Below, piece by piece: positions 44,032-52,873 of a stretch of DNA of 64,000 nt. A model generated the notes under the pieces. It saw nothing but the letters and a program-made list of their open reading frames with translations. It was not told the origin of the DNA and searched no databases. This DNA is from Spartobacteria bacterium UBA695 (GTDB lineage Bacteria > Verrucomicrobiota > Verrucomicrobiia > Chthoniobacterales > Chthoniobacteraceae), in NCBI GenBank assembly GCA_002298145.1, contig DBMP01000015.1, forward strand, positions 124,001-188,000, given 5' to 3'. The number at the start of each line of letters is the position of its first letter. Within the stretch, counting starts at the first letter, position 1. A program made the translations under genes and the position numbers.

Positions 44032-45240
44032 TTAGTTACGGGAGACGGGTTGGGCGCGCTTGATGACCGGTTCGGCGCGTTTGACGACCGGCTCCGGCTT
44101 TTTGACGGCGACGGGCTCCGCCTTGTGAACAACGGGCTCGGACCGCCTCACGTTGGGCGTGGAGGAGGAGGCGACCGTGGTTTTCTTTTTCGACTTGGCC
44201 GCGATCTTCTCGCCGGAAGCGGAGGCGCTGGCAGGGGTGGCGCTCGGTTTGGACGCGGCGGGCGAAGCGCCCGGTTTCGCGGAGGGGGCCGGAGCAGCAA
44301 CGGCAGCGGTCTTGGCGGCATCATCCTGGGCAGGGGCGATTTCCGCCTGCACTGCAGCCGGGTCGGCCAGGACGGCGGGGATGTTTTTCTCGACCATCAG
44401 GTTAACGGTGCGGATTTCCTTGCCCTGCGAGGTGGCGTAGTCGAGCACGGCGCCGAGGCGGTCGAGCTGGCTCTCGATGTTGTCGAGGCCGAAGGTGAGC
44501 TTGGCGCGGCGGGCGTCGGTGGCAATGAGGCAGTAGCCTTTGGAAAGATCGACGCTCTGGAGGCGGAAGCGGTTGGAGTCGGAGTTTTTCTGCACCAGTT
44601 CGAGCGCGGCGGTGACCTCCGGGGTGCCCACGGTATCGCCCGCGAGGTAGTTATCCAGGGGCGCACCGTAGATGGCAGGCAGGCGCAGATACTCGGGCAG
44701 CTGGCGCTTGGGCTTAAAGAGAACGCCTTTGCTGTCGATCAGGAACGATTTTTCCGAAGTGGAGGGGTCGGCGGTTTTGGCATCAGCGAGCCAGGCAACG
44801 GGGCGGCGTTCGACAATCTCGACCACGATCCGGTTCGGCAACGAGCGCTGCAAATCAACCCGCTCCACCTGCGGCAGGGTGAGGATGGCGTCGCGCGCCT
44901 TGGAGAGGCTCACGGAGAAGATATTCTCGCCCAGTTGCAGATTGGCCGTGGAGAGGATGACCTCGCGGGAGAGGGCCGCGCCGTCGTCGTTAATCTCGAC
45001 GGCGGCAAGGTTGTAGGACGGGTTTTTGAGGAAGAGCCGGTTGATCAATTCGCGCCCCCCGTACATGCCTCCGCCCACCATGCCGACGGCAAGGATGATT
45101 TTGCACATCCACACTAGGATGGCCCGGTTCCGCTGGCGGGTGGCCAGTTCGGAGCGGACCTTCACTTCGAGGAGACCCTGCATTTTATGCAGGTTGCCTT
45201 TGGATCTGCGGCGGTTGGTGAGGCGGTTTCTGGAATTCAT
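44032..45240 (-). CDS. ftsQ: Cell division protein FtsQ/DivIB
   Basis: The product (402 aa) has a basic cytoplasmic start (RNRLTNRRRSKGNLHKM), one membrane helix (about 42-60), a POTRA domain (YNLAAVEINDDGAALSREVI...) and the FtsQ beta domain (to about 280). It then has an unusual C-terminal tail of about 120 residues rich in Ala, Pro, Lys and Val, with KKPEPVVKRAEPVIKRAQPV repeats. The tail is not part of the normal family and might bind wall or membrane. It overlaps ddl by 4 bases. Confidence 0.92.
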   Translation of the reverse strand: MNSRNRLTNRRRSKGNLHKMQGLLEVKVRSELATRQRNRAILVWMCKIILAVGMVGGGMYGGRELINRLFLKNPSYNLAAVEINDDGAALSREVILSTANLQLGENIFSVSLSKARDAILTLPQVERVDLQRSLPNRIVVEIVERRPVAWLADAKTADPSTSEKSFLIDSKGVLFKPKRQLPEYLRLPAIYGAPLDNYLAGDTVGTPEVTAALELVQKNSDSNRFRLQSVDLSKGYCLIATDARRAKLTFGLDNIESQLDRLGAVLDYATSQGKEIRTVNLMVEKNIPAVLADPAAVQAEIAPAQDDAAKTAAVAAPAPSAKPGASPAASKPSATPASASASGEKIAAKSKKKTTVASSSTPNVRRSEPVVHKAEPVAVKKPEPVVKRAEPVIKRAQPVSRN

Positions 45241-46166
45241 TCGCGGGGAGGTCGGGCGGTAAGGGAGAGTTCGATAACGCGTTGCAAAAGTTGGGGCATG
45301 GGGATGCCAGCCTTTTTGGCCGCCTCGGGGACCAAGCTGGATTCCGTCATACCGGGTATGGTGTTGATTTCGAGGACCACGGGCTTGCCGTCGGCGGGCA
45401 GCAGCAGATCGACGCGGCTGTAGACCTGGAGGTCAAGGGCGTCTTTGGCGGCAAGCGCGGTTTGCTGGACGAGCGCGGTCGTGGCGGCGTCGAGCGCGGC
45501 GGGGCAATAGTGATCCGCGCCGCCCTTGCCGGTGGGGTCGAGGAAAGGGTACTTGTTGGTCCAGTCGTAGAAGCCTGTGCGGGGGCGGATCTCGATGATC
45601 GGCAGCGGCTGGTCGGCGATGATGCCGACGGTCAGCTCGCGCCCTTCGACGAATTGCTCAACCAAGAGTTCCTTGGCGAACTTGGCCGCGCTTTCGATGG
45701 CCGGGGCGGCTTCCGCTTCGGTCTTGACGATGAAGACGCCGACCGAGGACCCTTCGCACGGGGCCTTGATGACGTAGGGGACGGGCATTTTCGGCGCCTG
45801 GCCCGCCGGGACGATCTCGAAGAGGGGCGTGGGCACGCCGCGCTCGATGAAGCGGGCTTTGCTCTTTAATTTATCGAAGGCCAGTTCGCTGCCGAGGACG
45901 CCTTCGCCGGTGTAGGGGACGCCGCGTTTTTCCAGTTCGCGCTGGAGCTGGCCGTCTTCGCCGTAGGTGCCGTGGATGATGTTGAAAACGAGTTTGGTAT
46001 CGGCGGGGAGTTCGAAATCGGGGCAGGTCACGTCGACTTCGGCGACGTCCAGCCCAAGTTCACGCAACGCGGCGACCACCGCTTTCGCCGATGCATGCGA
46101 AATGGTGCGTTCGGAGCCGGGGCCCCCTTTTAAAACCGTGATGCGTTGTGGTTTGATCTGGTTCAT
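45237..46166 (-). CDS. ddl: D-alanine--D-alanine ligase
   Basis: The product (309 aa) joins two D-alanines for the peptidoglycan stem peptide, using ATP, in the cytoplasm. ATP-grasp features are visible: KAPCEGSSVGVF, VEQFVEGRELTVGI, and LEINTIPGMTESSLVP at the metal site. ATG 46166 matches the family start (QIKPQRITVLKGGPGSER); the frame continues upstream into murC-murB but that part is not Ddl-like. Gap of 7 bases from murC-murB. Confidence 0.95.
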   Translation of the reverse strand: MNQIKPQRITVLKGGPGSERTISHASAKAVVAALRELGLDVAEVDVTCPDFELPADTKLVFNIIHGTYGEDGQLQRELEKRGVPYTGEGVLGSELAFDKLKSKARFIERGVPTPLFEIVPAGQAPKMPVPYVIKAPCEGSSVGVFIVKTEAEAAPAIESAAKFAKELLVEQFVEGRELTVGIIADQPLPIIEIRPRTGFYDWTNKYPFLDPTGKGGADHYCPAALDAATTALVQQTALAAKDALDLQVYSRVDLLLPADGKPVVLEINTIPGMTESSLVPEAAKKAGIPMPQLLQRVIELSLTARPPRE

Positions 46167-46173
46167 TGAAATT

Positions 46174-48480
46174 CTATTTGTACAAAAACGACTCGGGCTC
46201 GCCGACGATCTGCACTTCGGTTTCGAGCGTGACGCCGCGTTTTTTCCAAGCAACGGCCTTGATCTCGTCGATCAGCGTGAGGACGTCGCTCGCGGTGGCG
46301 TGGTCGTCGTTGACCAGGAAGTTTCCGTGAATCGTGGAGACGCATGCGCCGCCGATGCGGCAGTTTTTCAGGCCCAGTTCGTCGATGAGCTGGCCCGCGG
46401 GGATTTCCGCCGGGTTCTTGAAGGTGCAGCCCGCGCTCGGTTCTTTGGGCTGGATGGCCCAGCGTTTGTGGGAGTAATCGTCGATCATCGCACCGATTTC
46501 CTCGCTCGGGCGCGGGAAGCCCTCGAAGACGGCGACGGTGGCGTATTGGCGGCCCAGTGACGGAACGCCCCGGTAGCGGATCTCCAGGTCGGAGGGAAGC
46601 CGCTCGTGGGTGGCGCCCTCGCTGTCCACGGTGCGCAGCGAGATGACGCGCTGGAAGGTCTCGCCGCCCATCGCGCCCGCGTTCATGCGCAGCGCGCCGC
46701 CGACGTTGCCGGGGATGCCTTCGAAAAACTCGAACCCGCCGATGCCCGCTTTGCGAGCGGCCAGGGCCAGTTCCTTCTGCTTGACGCCCGCCCCTGCGGT
46801 GATGCGCATGCCGTCGATTTCGAGCCGATGGAATTCGCCCCGGTCCAGGTGAACGACGACGCCGCGAATGCCGCCATCGCGCACGAGCAGGTTGGAGCCG
46901 CGCCCGAGGACCATGAGCGGAATGGAGTGCTCATGGCAATACTGGGTCAACCGTGCAAATCCGGCCTCGGTCTCGGGCTCGGCCCAGTACTGAGCGGGCC
47001 CACCGACGCGCAGGGTGGTGTGTTTGGAAAGCGGTTCGTAGAGCTTGACGGAGCCCTCGCCCATGACGGCTTGCATAGCCTCCAGGGTGGCGAGGTCGCG
47101 GGCGAGCCAGGCGCCCTGCTCGTGGATGTTGCCCGCGCCGAGGCTCACGATGCAGTCGCCGGGGGCCAGGAGGCGGCCCGCCTCGATGACCATCTGGGCG
47201 CGGTCGGAGACGTACTTGCCCCCCTTGTGCCCGTGCTCGGCCATGGCGTCGGCGATAAACTGGCTGGTGACGCCGGGGATGGGCGGTTCGCTGGCCGGGT
47301 AGATGTCGGCCAGGAAGACGAAATCGGCGGCGTCAAAGGCTGCGCCAAACTGGTCGCGCAGCTTGACGGTGCGGGTGTAGCGATGGGGCTGGAAGAGGAC
47401 GATGGTGCGCTTGGCCTCGCCGCCCCGGGCGGTGGCGAGCGTGGCGCTGATTTCGCTCGGGTGGTGGCCGTAGTCGTCGACGACGAGGTAGTTGGCGCTG
47501 CGGTATTTGATGTCGAAACGGCGGCGCGCGCCCCGGAAGCTGGCGAGGGCCTCGGCGATTTTCGCGAACGGGATGCCCAGTTCGCTAGCGAGCGCGACGA
47601 CGCTCATGGCGTTGCTGACGTTGTGCTTGCCGGGGACATTGAGCTCCACTTCACCGAGCTTTACGCCGCGCGCGACGACCTCGAAGCGGCTCTGGAAGTT
47701 GGCGATGCGGAGGTTCTCGTAATGATAATCGGCCTGCGCGGAGTGGCCAAAGGAGATGGCATTGGCCCGCACGCCGCAAATGCGGGAGCCGTGGGGGTCG
47801 TCGGCGCAGTAGAAGATTTTCCCAGCCGTGTGGTCCATCAACTGGTTGAAGACGGCCTCGATGGCGTCGAGGTCCTCGTAGTAGTCGAGGTGTTCCTCTT
47901 CGATATTCAGGATGATCGCGTGCTCGGGGTGGTAATTAGCCAGCGTGCCGTCGCTCTCGTCGCCCTCGGCCACGAACCATTCGCCGTTGCGGTTCCATTG
48001 GGCATTGGTGCCGAGGATGGGGATCTCCGCACCAACGTAGTGTGAGGGCTCCACGCCTCCGACGCGCAGGACGTGCGCGGCCATGGAGGAGGTGGTGGTT
48101 TTGCCGTGCATTCCGGCGATGATGATCCCTTTTTTGCACTGCATGATGGCCGCCAGCGCGTCGGCGCGGCGAACCATGCTCACGCCCTGGCGGACGGCTT
48201 CGTCGTACTCGACGTTGCCGGGCCGGATGGCGGAGGAATAAATGACCAGGTCGGCGTAATGGATGTTGGCGGAGTGCTGGGGCTGGTGGAATTCGAGGCC
48301 GAGGCCCTGAAGACGGCGCACCTCGACGGTCGAAACCTTGTCGGACCCGGACACGGTGTGGCCCATGGCCAGGAGCAACCCGGCAATGCCGCTCATCCCA
48401 GACCCCGCCACCCCGATCAGGTGGATGCGGAGTTCACCTCCCACCAGCATTTCTGCCAAAAATTCGCTCGTATCGTTCAT
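46174..48480 (-). CDS. murC-murB: MurC-MurB fusion (UDP-MurNAc--L-alanine ligase / UDP-GlcNAc-enolpyruvate reductase)
   Basis: The product (768 aa) carries two enzymes. Residues about 1-475 are MurC, with HLIGVAGSGMSGIA, the P-loop IIAGMHGKTTTSS and DDYGHHPSEI. Residues about 480-768 are MurB, with KHTTLRVGGPAQYW, VLGRGSNLLVRDGG, FEGIPGNVGGALRMNAGA (flavin) and SAGCTFKNP near the C-terminus. MurB makes UDP-MurNAc and MurC adds L-Ala to it, so the fusion joins consecutive steps in reverse order along the chain. The Mur enzymes are normally separate; fusions of neighbours are known in some phyla. The gene overlaps murG by 4 bases. Confidence 0.95.
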   Translation of the reverse strand: MNDTSEFLAEMLVGGELRIHLIGVAGSGMSGIAGLLLAMGHTVSGSDKVSTVEVRRLQGLGLEFHQPQHSANIHYADLVIYSSAIRPGNVEYDEAVRQGVSMVRRADALAAIMQCKKGIIIAGMHGKTTTSSMAAHVLRVGGVEPSHYVGAEIPILGTNAQWNRNGEWFVAEGDESDGTLANYHPEHAIILNIEEEHLDYYEDLDAIEAVFNQLMDHTAGKIFYCADDPHGSRICGVRANAISFGHSAQADYHYENLRIANFQSRFEVVARGVKLGEVELNVPGKHNVSNAMSVVALASELGIPFAKIAEALASFRGARRRFDIKYRSANYLVVDDYGHHPSEISATLATARGGEAKRTIVLFQPHRYTRTVKLRDQFGAAFDAADFVFLADIYPASEPPIPGVTSQFIADAMAEHGHKGGKYVSDRAQMVIEAGRLLAPGDCIVSLGAGNIHEQGAWLARDLATLEAMQAVMGEGSVKLYEPLSKHTTLRVGGPAQYWAEPETEAGFARLTQYCHEHSIPLMVLGRGSNLLVRDGGIRGVVVHLDRGEFHRLEIDGMRITAGAGVKQKELALAARKAGIGGFEFFEGIPGNVGGALRMNAGAMGGETFQRVISLRTVDSEGATHERLPSDLEIRYRGVPSLGRQYATVAVFEGFPRPSEEIGAMIDDYSHKRWAIQPKEPSAGCTFKNPAEIPAGQLIDELGLKNCRIGGACVSTIHGNFLVNDDHATASDVLTLIDEIKAVAWKKRGVTLETEVQIVGEPESFLYK

Positions 48481-49568
48481 CTCTTAAAATGTTCAATCGT
48501 GTCCGCAACCCGGACGGCGGCATCCTCCGGTGATTGCCCCCGGCTGGCGGCGGCCATCTGGCGCAGGCGCTCCAGATCGGAGCCGAGAGACGCGATTTTG
48601 GCAGCCAACGTTTCGCCCGTTGTTTCAGACTCTTTTAATACCTCAGCGGCCCCCGCCCGGGCAATGATTTCTGCGTTGAATTGCTGATGATTTTCCGCAG
48701 CGGTCGGCAGCGGGATGAAGAGGGCGGGCAGGCCGAAGTGGGAAATCTCGGAAATGCTTGCGGCTCCGGACCTTGCGAGGACCAAATCAGCAGCGCTGTA
48801 GGCTTTTCCCATCTCGTGGCAGAAGGCGGCGACATGCGCCACTATGGCACGCTTGCGGTAGGCTGCGGCAAGGCTTTCCCGGTCGGCCGCTCCGGAGAGG
48901 TGGATGACCTGCCAACGGGAGGCGTCGAGGCGGCCCGATTCGGCGGCGGCGCGCATGGCTTCGTTGACGCCGTGGGCCCCCTGGCTGCCGCCCATGACGA
49001 GCAGCGTCTGGCGCTCGGGGTCGAGGCCGAAGGCGGCCAGGGCCTGCTCGCGCGGGTAGGGCTCGGCGAGCGAACGGCGGATGGGCGTGCCGGTGACTTC
49101 GCAGCGGGCTTTGGGGAAAAAGCGCTGGCATTCCTTGAACCCGAGGAGCACTTCATCGACGAGCCAGCCGTTGAGGCGGTTGGCTTTGCCGGGAATGGCG
49201 TTGGACTCGTGGACAAAGGTGGGGACGCCGCGCAGTTTGCCCGCCAGAATGGGGGGCGTGGAGGTGAAGCCGCCCATGCCAAGCACGGCATCGGGCTTGA
49301 ATTCGTTGAAAATCCGGCGGCAGGGGGAAAGGCTGGCGTTAAAGCGCTTGAAGAAGGTCAACATTGCCGGGGAAAGGAGCCGGGGCATGCCGACCGAGGG
49401 GAGTTTCTCGAACCGGAACTCGGTGCGCCCCCGGATGGCGAGGGTGTCGATTTCTTTCTCGGAGATAAAAATAAGCACCTCGTGCCCACGCTCCAGCAGC
49501 ACTTCCCCCACGGCCAACGCCGGGAACAAGTGACCGCCCGTTCCTCCTCCTGCTATCGCAATTTTCAT
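48477..49568 (-). CDS. murG: UDP-N-acetylglucosamine--lipid I transferase MurG
   Basis: The product (363 aa) converts lipid I to lipid II at the inner face of the cytoplasmic membrane. The Rossmann motif GGGTGGHLFPALAVGE is at the N-terminus, and GSQGAHGVNEAM and ARSGAASISEIS, the UDP-GlcNAc-binding region, are in the C-terminal half. Length is normal. Overlaps murC-murB by 4 bases, so translation is coupled. Confidence 0.96.
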   Translation of the reverse strand: MKIAIAGGGTGGHLFPALAVGEVLLERGHEVLIFISEKEIDTLAIRGRTEFRFEKLPSVGMPRLLSPAMLTFFKRFNASLSPCRRIFNEFKPDAVLGMGGFTSTPPILAGKLRGVPTFVHESNAIPGKANRLNGWLVDEVLLGFKECQRFFPKARCEVTGTPIRRSLAEPYPREQALAAFGLDPERQTLLVMGGSQGAHGVNEAMRAAAESGRLDASRWQVIHLSGAADRESLAAAYRKRAIVAHVAAFCHEMGKAYSAADLVLARSGAASISEISHFGLPALFIPLPTAAENHQQFNAEIIARAGAAEVLKESETTGETLAAKIASLGSDLERLRQMAAASRGQSPEDAAVRVADTIEHFKR

Positions 49569-49581
49569 GGGTTAAAAAAAA

Positions 49582-50847
49582 TCAGATGCGCGGGGTCATG
49601 ATCGGGCGCGGCTTGGTCACGGCCCGAACGGTTTTTTCCGGCCCGCCGTTCCGGTAGATGTTGAGCAGGATGCCGACGCCGAGCAAACAAAAGAGGAGGT
49701 TCGAGCCGCCGTAGCTGATGAACGGCAACGGGATGCCTTTGTTGGGCAGGAGCGCGGTGGTCACGCCGATGTTCATCGCGGCCTGCAGGGCCAGGATGAC
49801 GGTGATCCCCACGCCGAGCAACATCCCGAAGCGGTCCCGGGCGTTGAGGGAAATGGCGATGCCGGAAATGATCATGACCACATAACAGAAAACGATGAGC
49901 AGCGTGCAAACGAGCCCAAGCTCTTCCCCGATGGTGGGAAAAATGAAGTCCGTATGCGCCTCGGGCAGGAAGCTGAATTTCTGCCGCCCCATGCCGAGGC
50001 CCAGGCCGTTAACGCCGCCGCTGCCGAGCGCGATGAGGCCCATCCACTGCTGGTAGCCCCCAGCGTCCTTAAATTTCTCCAGGTCCAAGAAGGCGCCGAG
50101 GCGCTTGAGGCGCTCGGGAATGTGGATGGCAACGTAGAGGATGCCGCTGATGGCCACGACGGGCAGCGGCAGGAGGTAGCGCATTTTGGCCCCGGCCACG
50201 AAGATCATCACGAACGCGGTGCCAAAGATGATGGTGGTGGTGCCGAGGTCGACCTCGGGGGCGATCAAGGCCAGGATCACCCCGACGATGGCCAGCGGAT
50301 AGATGATCCCTTTGCGCAGGCTGCGCACTTCGGCTTCGTACTTGTGAAACCAGGCCGCGAGGAAGGTGATGGCGGCGATTTTGCCGACCTCCGAAGGCTG
50401 GAAGGACAAAGGGCCAAAGCGGATCCAGCGATGCGAGCCGTTGATCTTCGGGAAGCCGAAGCAGAGGAGCAAGAGGACGATGGCCACTCCGAACCAAATG
50501 GGCCAGGTTTTTTGCCAGAAGTGATACGGCGTCAGCGTGGCGACGACGCTTAAGACGATGCCGATGCAAAGCCACATGGCCTGTCGCCGGACGAGGCTCG
50601 CGGGGTCCCAGACGATCTGTTTTTGGACGGGGCCGAACTGCTCGGGTTCGTCGTCGTCATCGGCTTGCTTGGCGCTATCCTTCGCGGCGGCGGACGGGGC
50701 GGCTTTGGCGGCGGCCTCGGTCTTGGGGGCCACCTTGACGACTTTGTAGGCGTCGCGGCTAAACGAACCGGTGCTAAAGAGCATGATGATCCCGATCACC
50801 ACCATCGTGGTAACGGAAAGCAACAGGCTCAGGGCGGCGAATTTCAT
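49582..50847 (-). CDS. ftsW: Lipid II polymerase FtsW (SEDS family), with inserted loop
   Basis: The product (421 aa) is a SEDS-family peptidoglycan glycosyltransferase of the divisome with about ten membrane segments. Motifs include FQPSEVGKIAAI, GRQKFSFLPEAHTDFIF and SYGGSNLLFCLLGVGIL. Between membrane segments 1 and 2 there is an unusual Ala/Lys/Asp-rich insertion (about residues 38-75, with AKQADDDDEPEQFG), making this loop longer than in typical FtsW. It lies between the LysM gene and murG. Confidence 0.93.
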   Translation of the reverse strand: MKFAALSLLLSVTTMVVIGIIMLFSTGSFSRDAYKVVKVAPKTEAAAKAAPSAAAKDSAKQADDDDEPEQFGPVQKQIVWDPASLVRRQAMWLCIGIVLSVVATLTPYHFWQKTWPIWFGVAIVLLLLCFGFPKINGSHRWIRFGPLSFQPSEVGKIAAITFLAAWFHKYEAEVRSLRKGIIYPLAIVGVILALIAPEVDLGTTTIIFGTAFVMIFVAGAKMRYLLPLPVVAISGILYVAIHIPERLKRLGAFLDLEKFKDAGGYQQWMGLIALGSGGVNGLGLGMGRQKFSFLPEAHTDFIFPTIGEELGLVCTLLIVFCYVVMIISGIAISLNARDRFGMLLGVGITVILALQAAMNIGVTTALLPNKGIPLPFISYGGSNLLFCLLGVGILLNIYRNGGPEKTVRAVTKPRPIMTPRI

Positions 50848-50868
50848 GCGGGAACACGGCGAACCCTC

Positions 50869-51519
50869 CTAGTTGGAAGCGGTGCGCGGCGGCTTGGCGG
50901 GAACGCGAAGTTTCTGCCCGATCCGGAGCTTTTTCGGATCTTCGATCTTGTTGAGCTTGCAGAGGTCGTCGTAGACGACGTGGAGCTTTTTGGAAATGGT
51001 GACGAGCGTATCGCCCTTGGCGACGGTGTAGCTCTGGCCGGAGTCTTTCAGATCAACGGCGGGCGTTGCGGCGGCGGTAGCGGCGGGCTTTTTGACCTCG
51101 GCGGCGGGCGTGGAGGCGGGGGCTGCGCTGGCTTTCGGGCGCGCGGCGGCGGTAGCAGCGGTGGCGGTGGTCGCGCTGGCTCCGGAATTGGTCGCCCCCT
51201 GGGCGGCGGCGGCCACGGACGCGGCATTGCCAGAGGCGGCGGCCTCGGACGCGGCGGCTTTCTTGGATTTGGCGGAAACCGGGGCGCTCGTCTCCGCGAG
51301 GCTCGGGCGATGGGTCTTGATCGAGTCAAACATGTACACGCCACCGGCGGCGACGAGGTGCAGCAGGACGACGACGACGAGCGCGGTCTTGAAGCTGGTA
51401 GTCGGCTCCTCCTCATCTTCGATGGAAGGGGCGCGGGCGGCGCGGCGGGCGACGGCGGCACGCAGTTTTTGGCGGGCGGTGGGCCTGGGTCTTGGAGCTA
51501 GGGAATTAAAGAGACTCAT
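50869..51519 (-). CDS. LysM-domain membrane protein in the division cluster
   Basis: The product (216 aa) has a basic N-terminus (SLAPRPRPTARQKLRAAVAR), one membrane helix (about 50-68, ALVVVVLLHLVAAGGVYMF), an Ala/Pro/Ser-rich linker (about 75-150) and a C-terminal LysM domain (about 160-210, YTVAKGDTLVTISKKL... LRIGQKLRVPAK) that binds peptidoglycan sugars. So the LysM is outside the cytoplasmic membrane. It replaces nothing in the usual cluster order but sits between murD (4-base overlap) and ftsW (21-base gap), so it may be a divisome wall-binding factor in this group. No catalytic domain is seen. Confidence 0.85.
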   Translation of the reverse strand: MSLFNSLAPRPRPTARQKLRAAVARRAARAPSIEDEEEPTTSFKTALVVVVLLHLVAAGGVYMFDSIKTHRPSLAETSAPVSAKSKKAAASEAAASGNAASVAAAAQGATNSGASATTATAATAAARPKASAAPASTPAAEVKKPAATAAATPAVDLKDSGQSYTVAKGDTLVTISKKLHVVYDDLCKLNKIEDPKKLRIGQKLRVPAKPPRTASN

Positions 51520-52853
51520 AACGCAGGAGAAAGCAGTGCCGTAACGAGGCCACGGAATTGGTTGCCCCGATCGGCGTAACTTTTGAACATATCGAATGAC
51601 GATGTTCCGGGGGAAAAGAGGACAACGTCACCGGGAAGGGCCTGGGCGCGGGCGAGCGCTACGGCCTGGGCGAGCGAGGCGGCGCGGTAGCACGGCACGC
51701 GCGAGGACCAGAAGTTCTCAATGCGCCCGGCCATTTCGCCGATCAGCACGACGGCACGGGACTTGGCAGCGACCAGCTCGGTAAGCGAATCAAACTCAAA
51801 GCCCTTGTCCTTGCCGCCCGCGATCAAGACCACGCGGCGGGACTCGGAGAGGAGGGCTTTTTCGAGCGCGTCCAAGTTGGTGGCCTTGGAGTCGTTGACG
51901 TAATCGACGCCCTCGACCGAGGCGATGAATTCGCAGCGGTGCGGCAGCGCCTGGTAGGTGCGCAGCGCCTCGGTCATGGCAGCAAAGTCAAGGCCGCGCA
52001 CAGCTCCGACGGCCAGGGCGGCCATGAGGTTCTCGGCATTGTGCAGACCGCGCAGCTGGGTGTCGGCCATGCGGAGCACGGGGTTGCCGTGGAAATGGAT
52101 GACGCCGTCGCGCAGTTCGAGGTCTCCCCCCGAGGTGTAGGCGCTGAAGGTGATTTTGCGGGCTTTGATGGGGGGCAGCTCGTCCTCCAGCTTGACGATG
52201 GCCCAGTCGTCGGCGGTCTGGTTCTCGAAGACGCGCACCTTGGCATCGTAATACTCCCGCATACCGGGGTAGCGGTCGAGGTGGTCGGCCTGGAAGTTGA
52301 GCCAGACGCTGATCGTGGGCCGGAAGGTGGTAATAGTCTCCAGTTGGAAGGAGCTGACCTCCAGGGTCATGACATCCAGGTGCTTGCTCTCGCGCACGCG
52401 GGCGGCGAAGGCGGGCCCGATGTTCCCGGCGGCGAGCGTTTTGACGCCGCAGGCGTTGAGCATCCGCTCGACCAACTGGGTGGTAGTGGTCTTGCCGTTG
52501 GTGCCGGTGATCGCGATGACGGGGCACTCGCAAATGGAGTAGGAGAATTCCAGCTCGCCGATGATCGGGACCGGGCGCGCTCGGATGCCGCGCACGAGCG
52601 CCGTGGCGGGGTCGATGCCGGGGCTCAGCACGGCCAGCGCGTAGGCGGTGGTATCGGCATCGGCCGCCGCGCCAAGGAGCACGCGGGCGCCGTCGGCACG
52701 CAGGGCCTCGGCTGACGCACGCAGCGCATCAGAGTCGCCACTGTCCAACACCGTCACGCAGGCCCCTTCTTCGAGGAGTCGGCGCGCGGCAGCCCCACCG
52801 CTGGTGCCCAGACCGAGGACTGCGATGGGTTGGTTGGCGTATTGGGAATTCAT
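51516..52853 (-). CDS. murD: UDP-MurNAc-L-alanine--D-glutamate ligase
   Basis: The product (445 aa) adds D-Glu to UDP-MurNAc-L-Ala. It shows the N-terminal Rossmann part IAVLGLGTSGGAAARRL, the P-loop ITGTNGKTTTTQLVER and the Mur ligase motifs (NLMAALAV, YVNDSKATNLDA). ATG 52853 is the sensible start; the frame upstream is not MurD-like. It overlaps the LysM gene by 4 bases and follows mraY after 20 bases. Confidence 0.96.
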   Translation of the reverse strand: MNSQYANQPIAVLGLGTSGGAAARRLLEEGACVTVLDSGDSDALRASAEALRADGARVLLGAAADADTTAYALAVLSPGIDPATALVRGIRARPVPIIGELEFSYSICECPVIAITGTNGKTTTTQLVERMLNACGVKTLAAGNIGPAFAARVRESKHLDVMTLEVSSFQLETITTFRPTISVWLNFQADHLDRYPGMREYYDAKVRVFENQTADDWAIVKLEDELPPIKARKITFSAYTSGGDLELRDGVIHFHGNPVLRMADTQLRGLHNAENLMAALAVGAVRGLDFAAMTEALRTYQALPHRCEFIASVEGVDYVNDSKATNLDALEKALLSESRRVVLIAGGKDKGFEFDSLTELVAAKSRAVVLIGEMAGRIENFWSSRVPCYRAASLAQAVALARAQALPGDVVLFSPGTSSFDMFKSYADRGNQFRGLVTALLSPAL

Positions 52854-52873
52854 CAGGAAATCTATTTTTCTTT

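Noticed and set aside
40822..45117. A 1431-codon open frame on the plus strand opposite ftsZ, ftsA and ftsQ
   Set aside because: It lies fully antisense to three certain genes, has a Gly/Arg/Asp-rich composition with no domain, and such frames are expected in GC-rich coding DNA.
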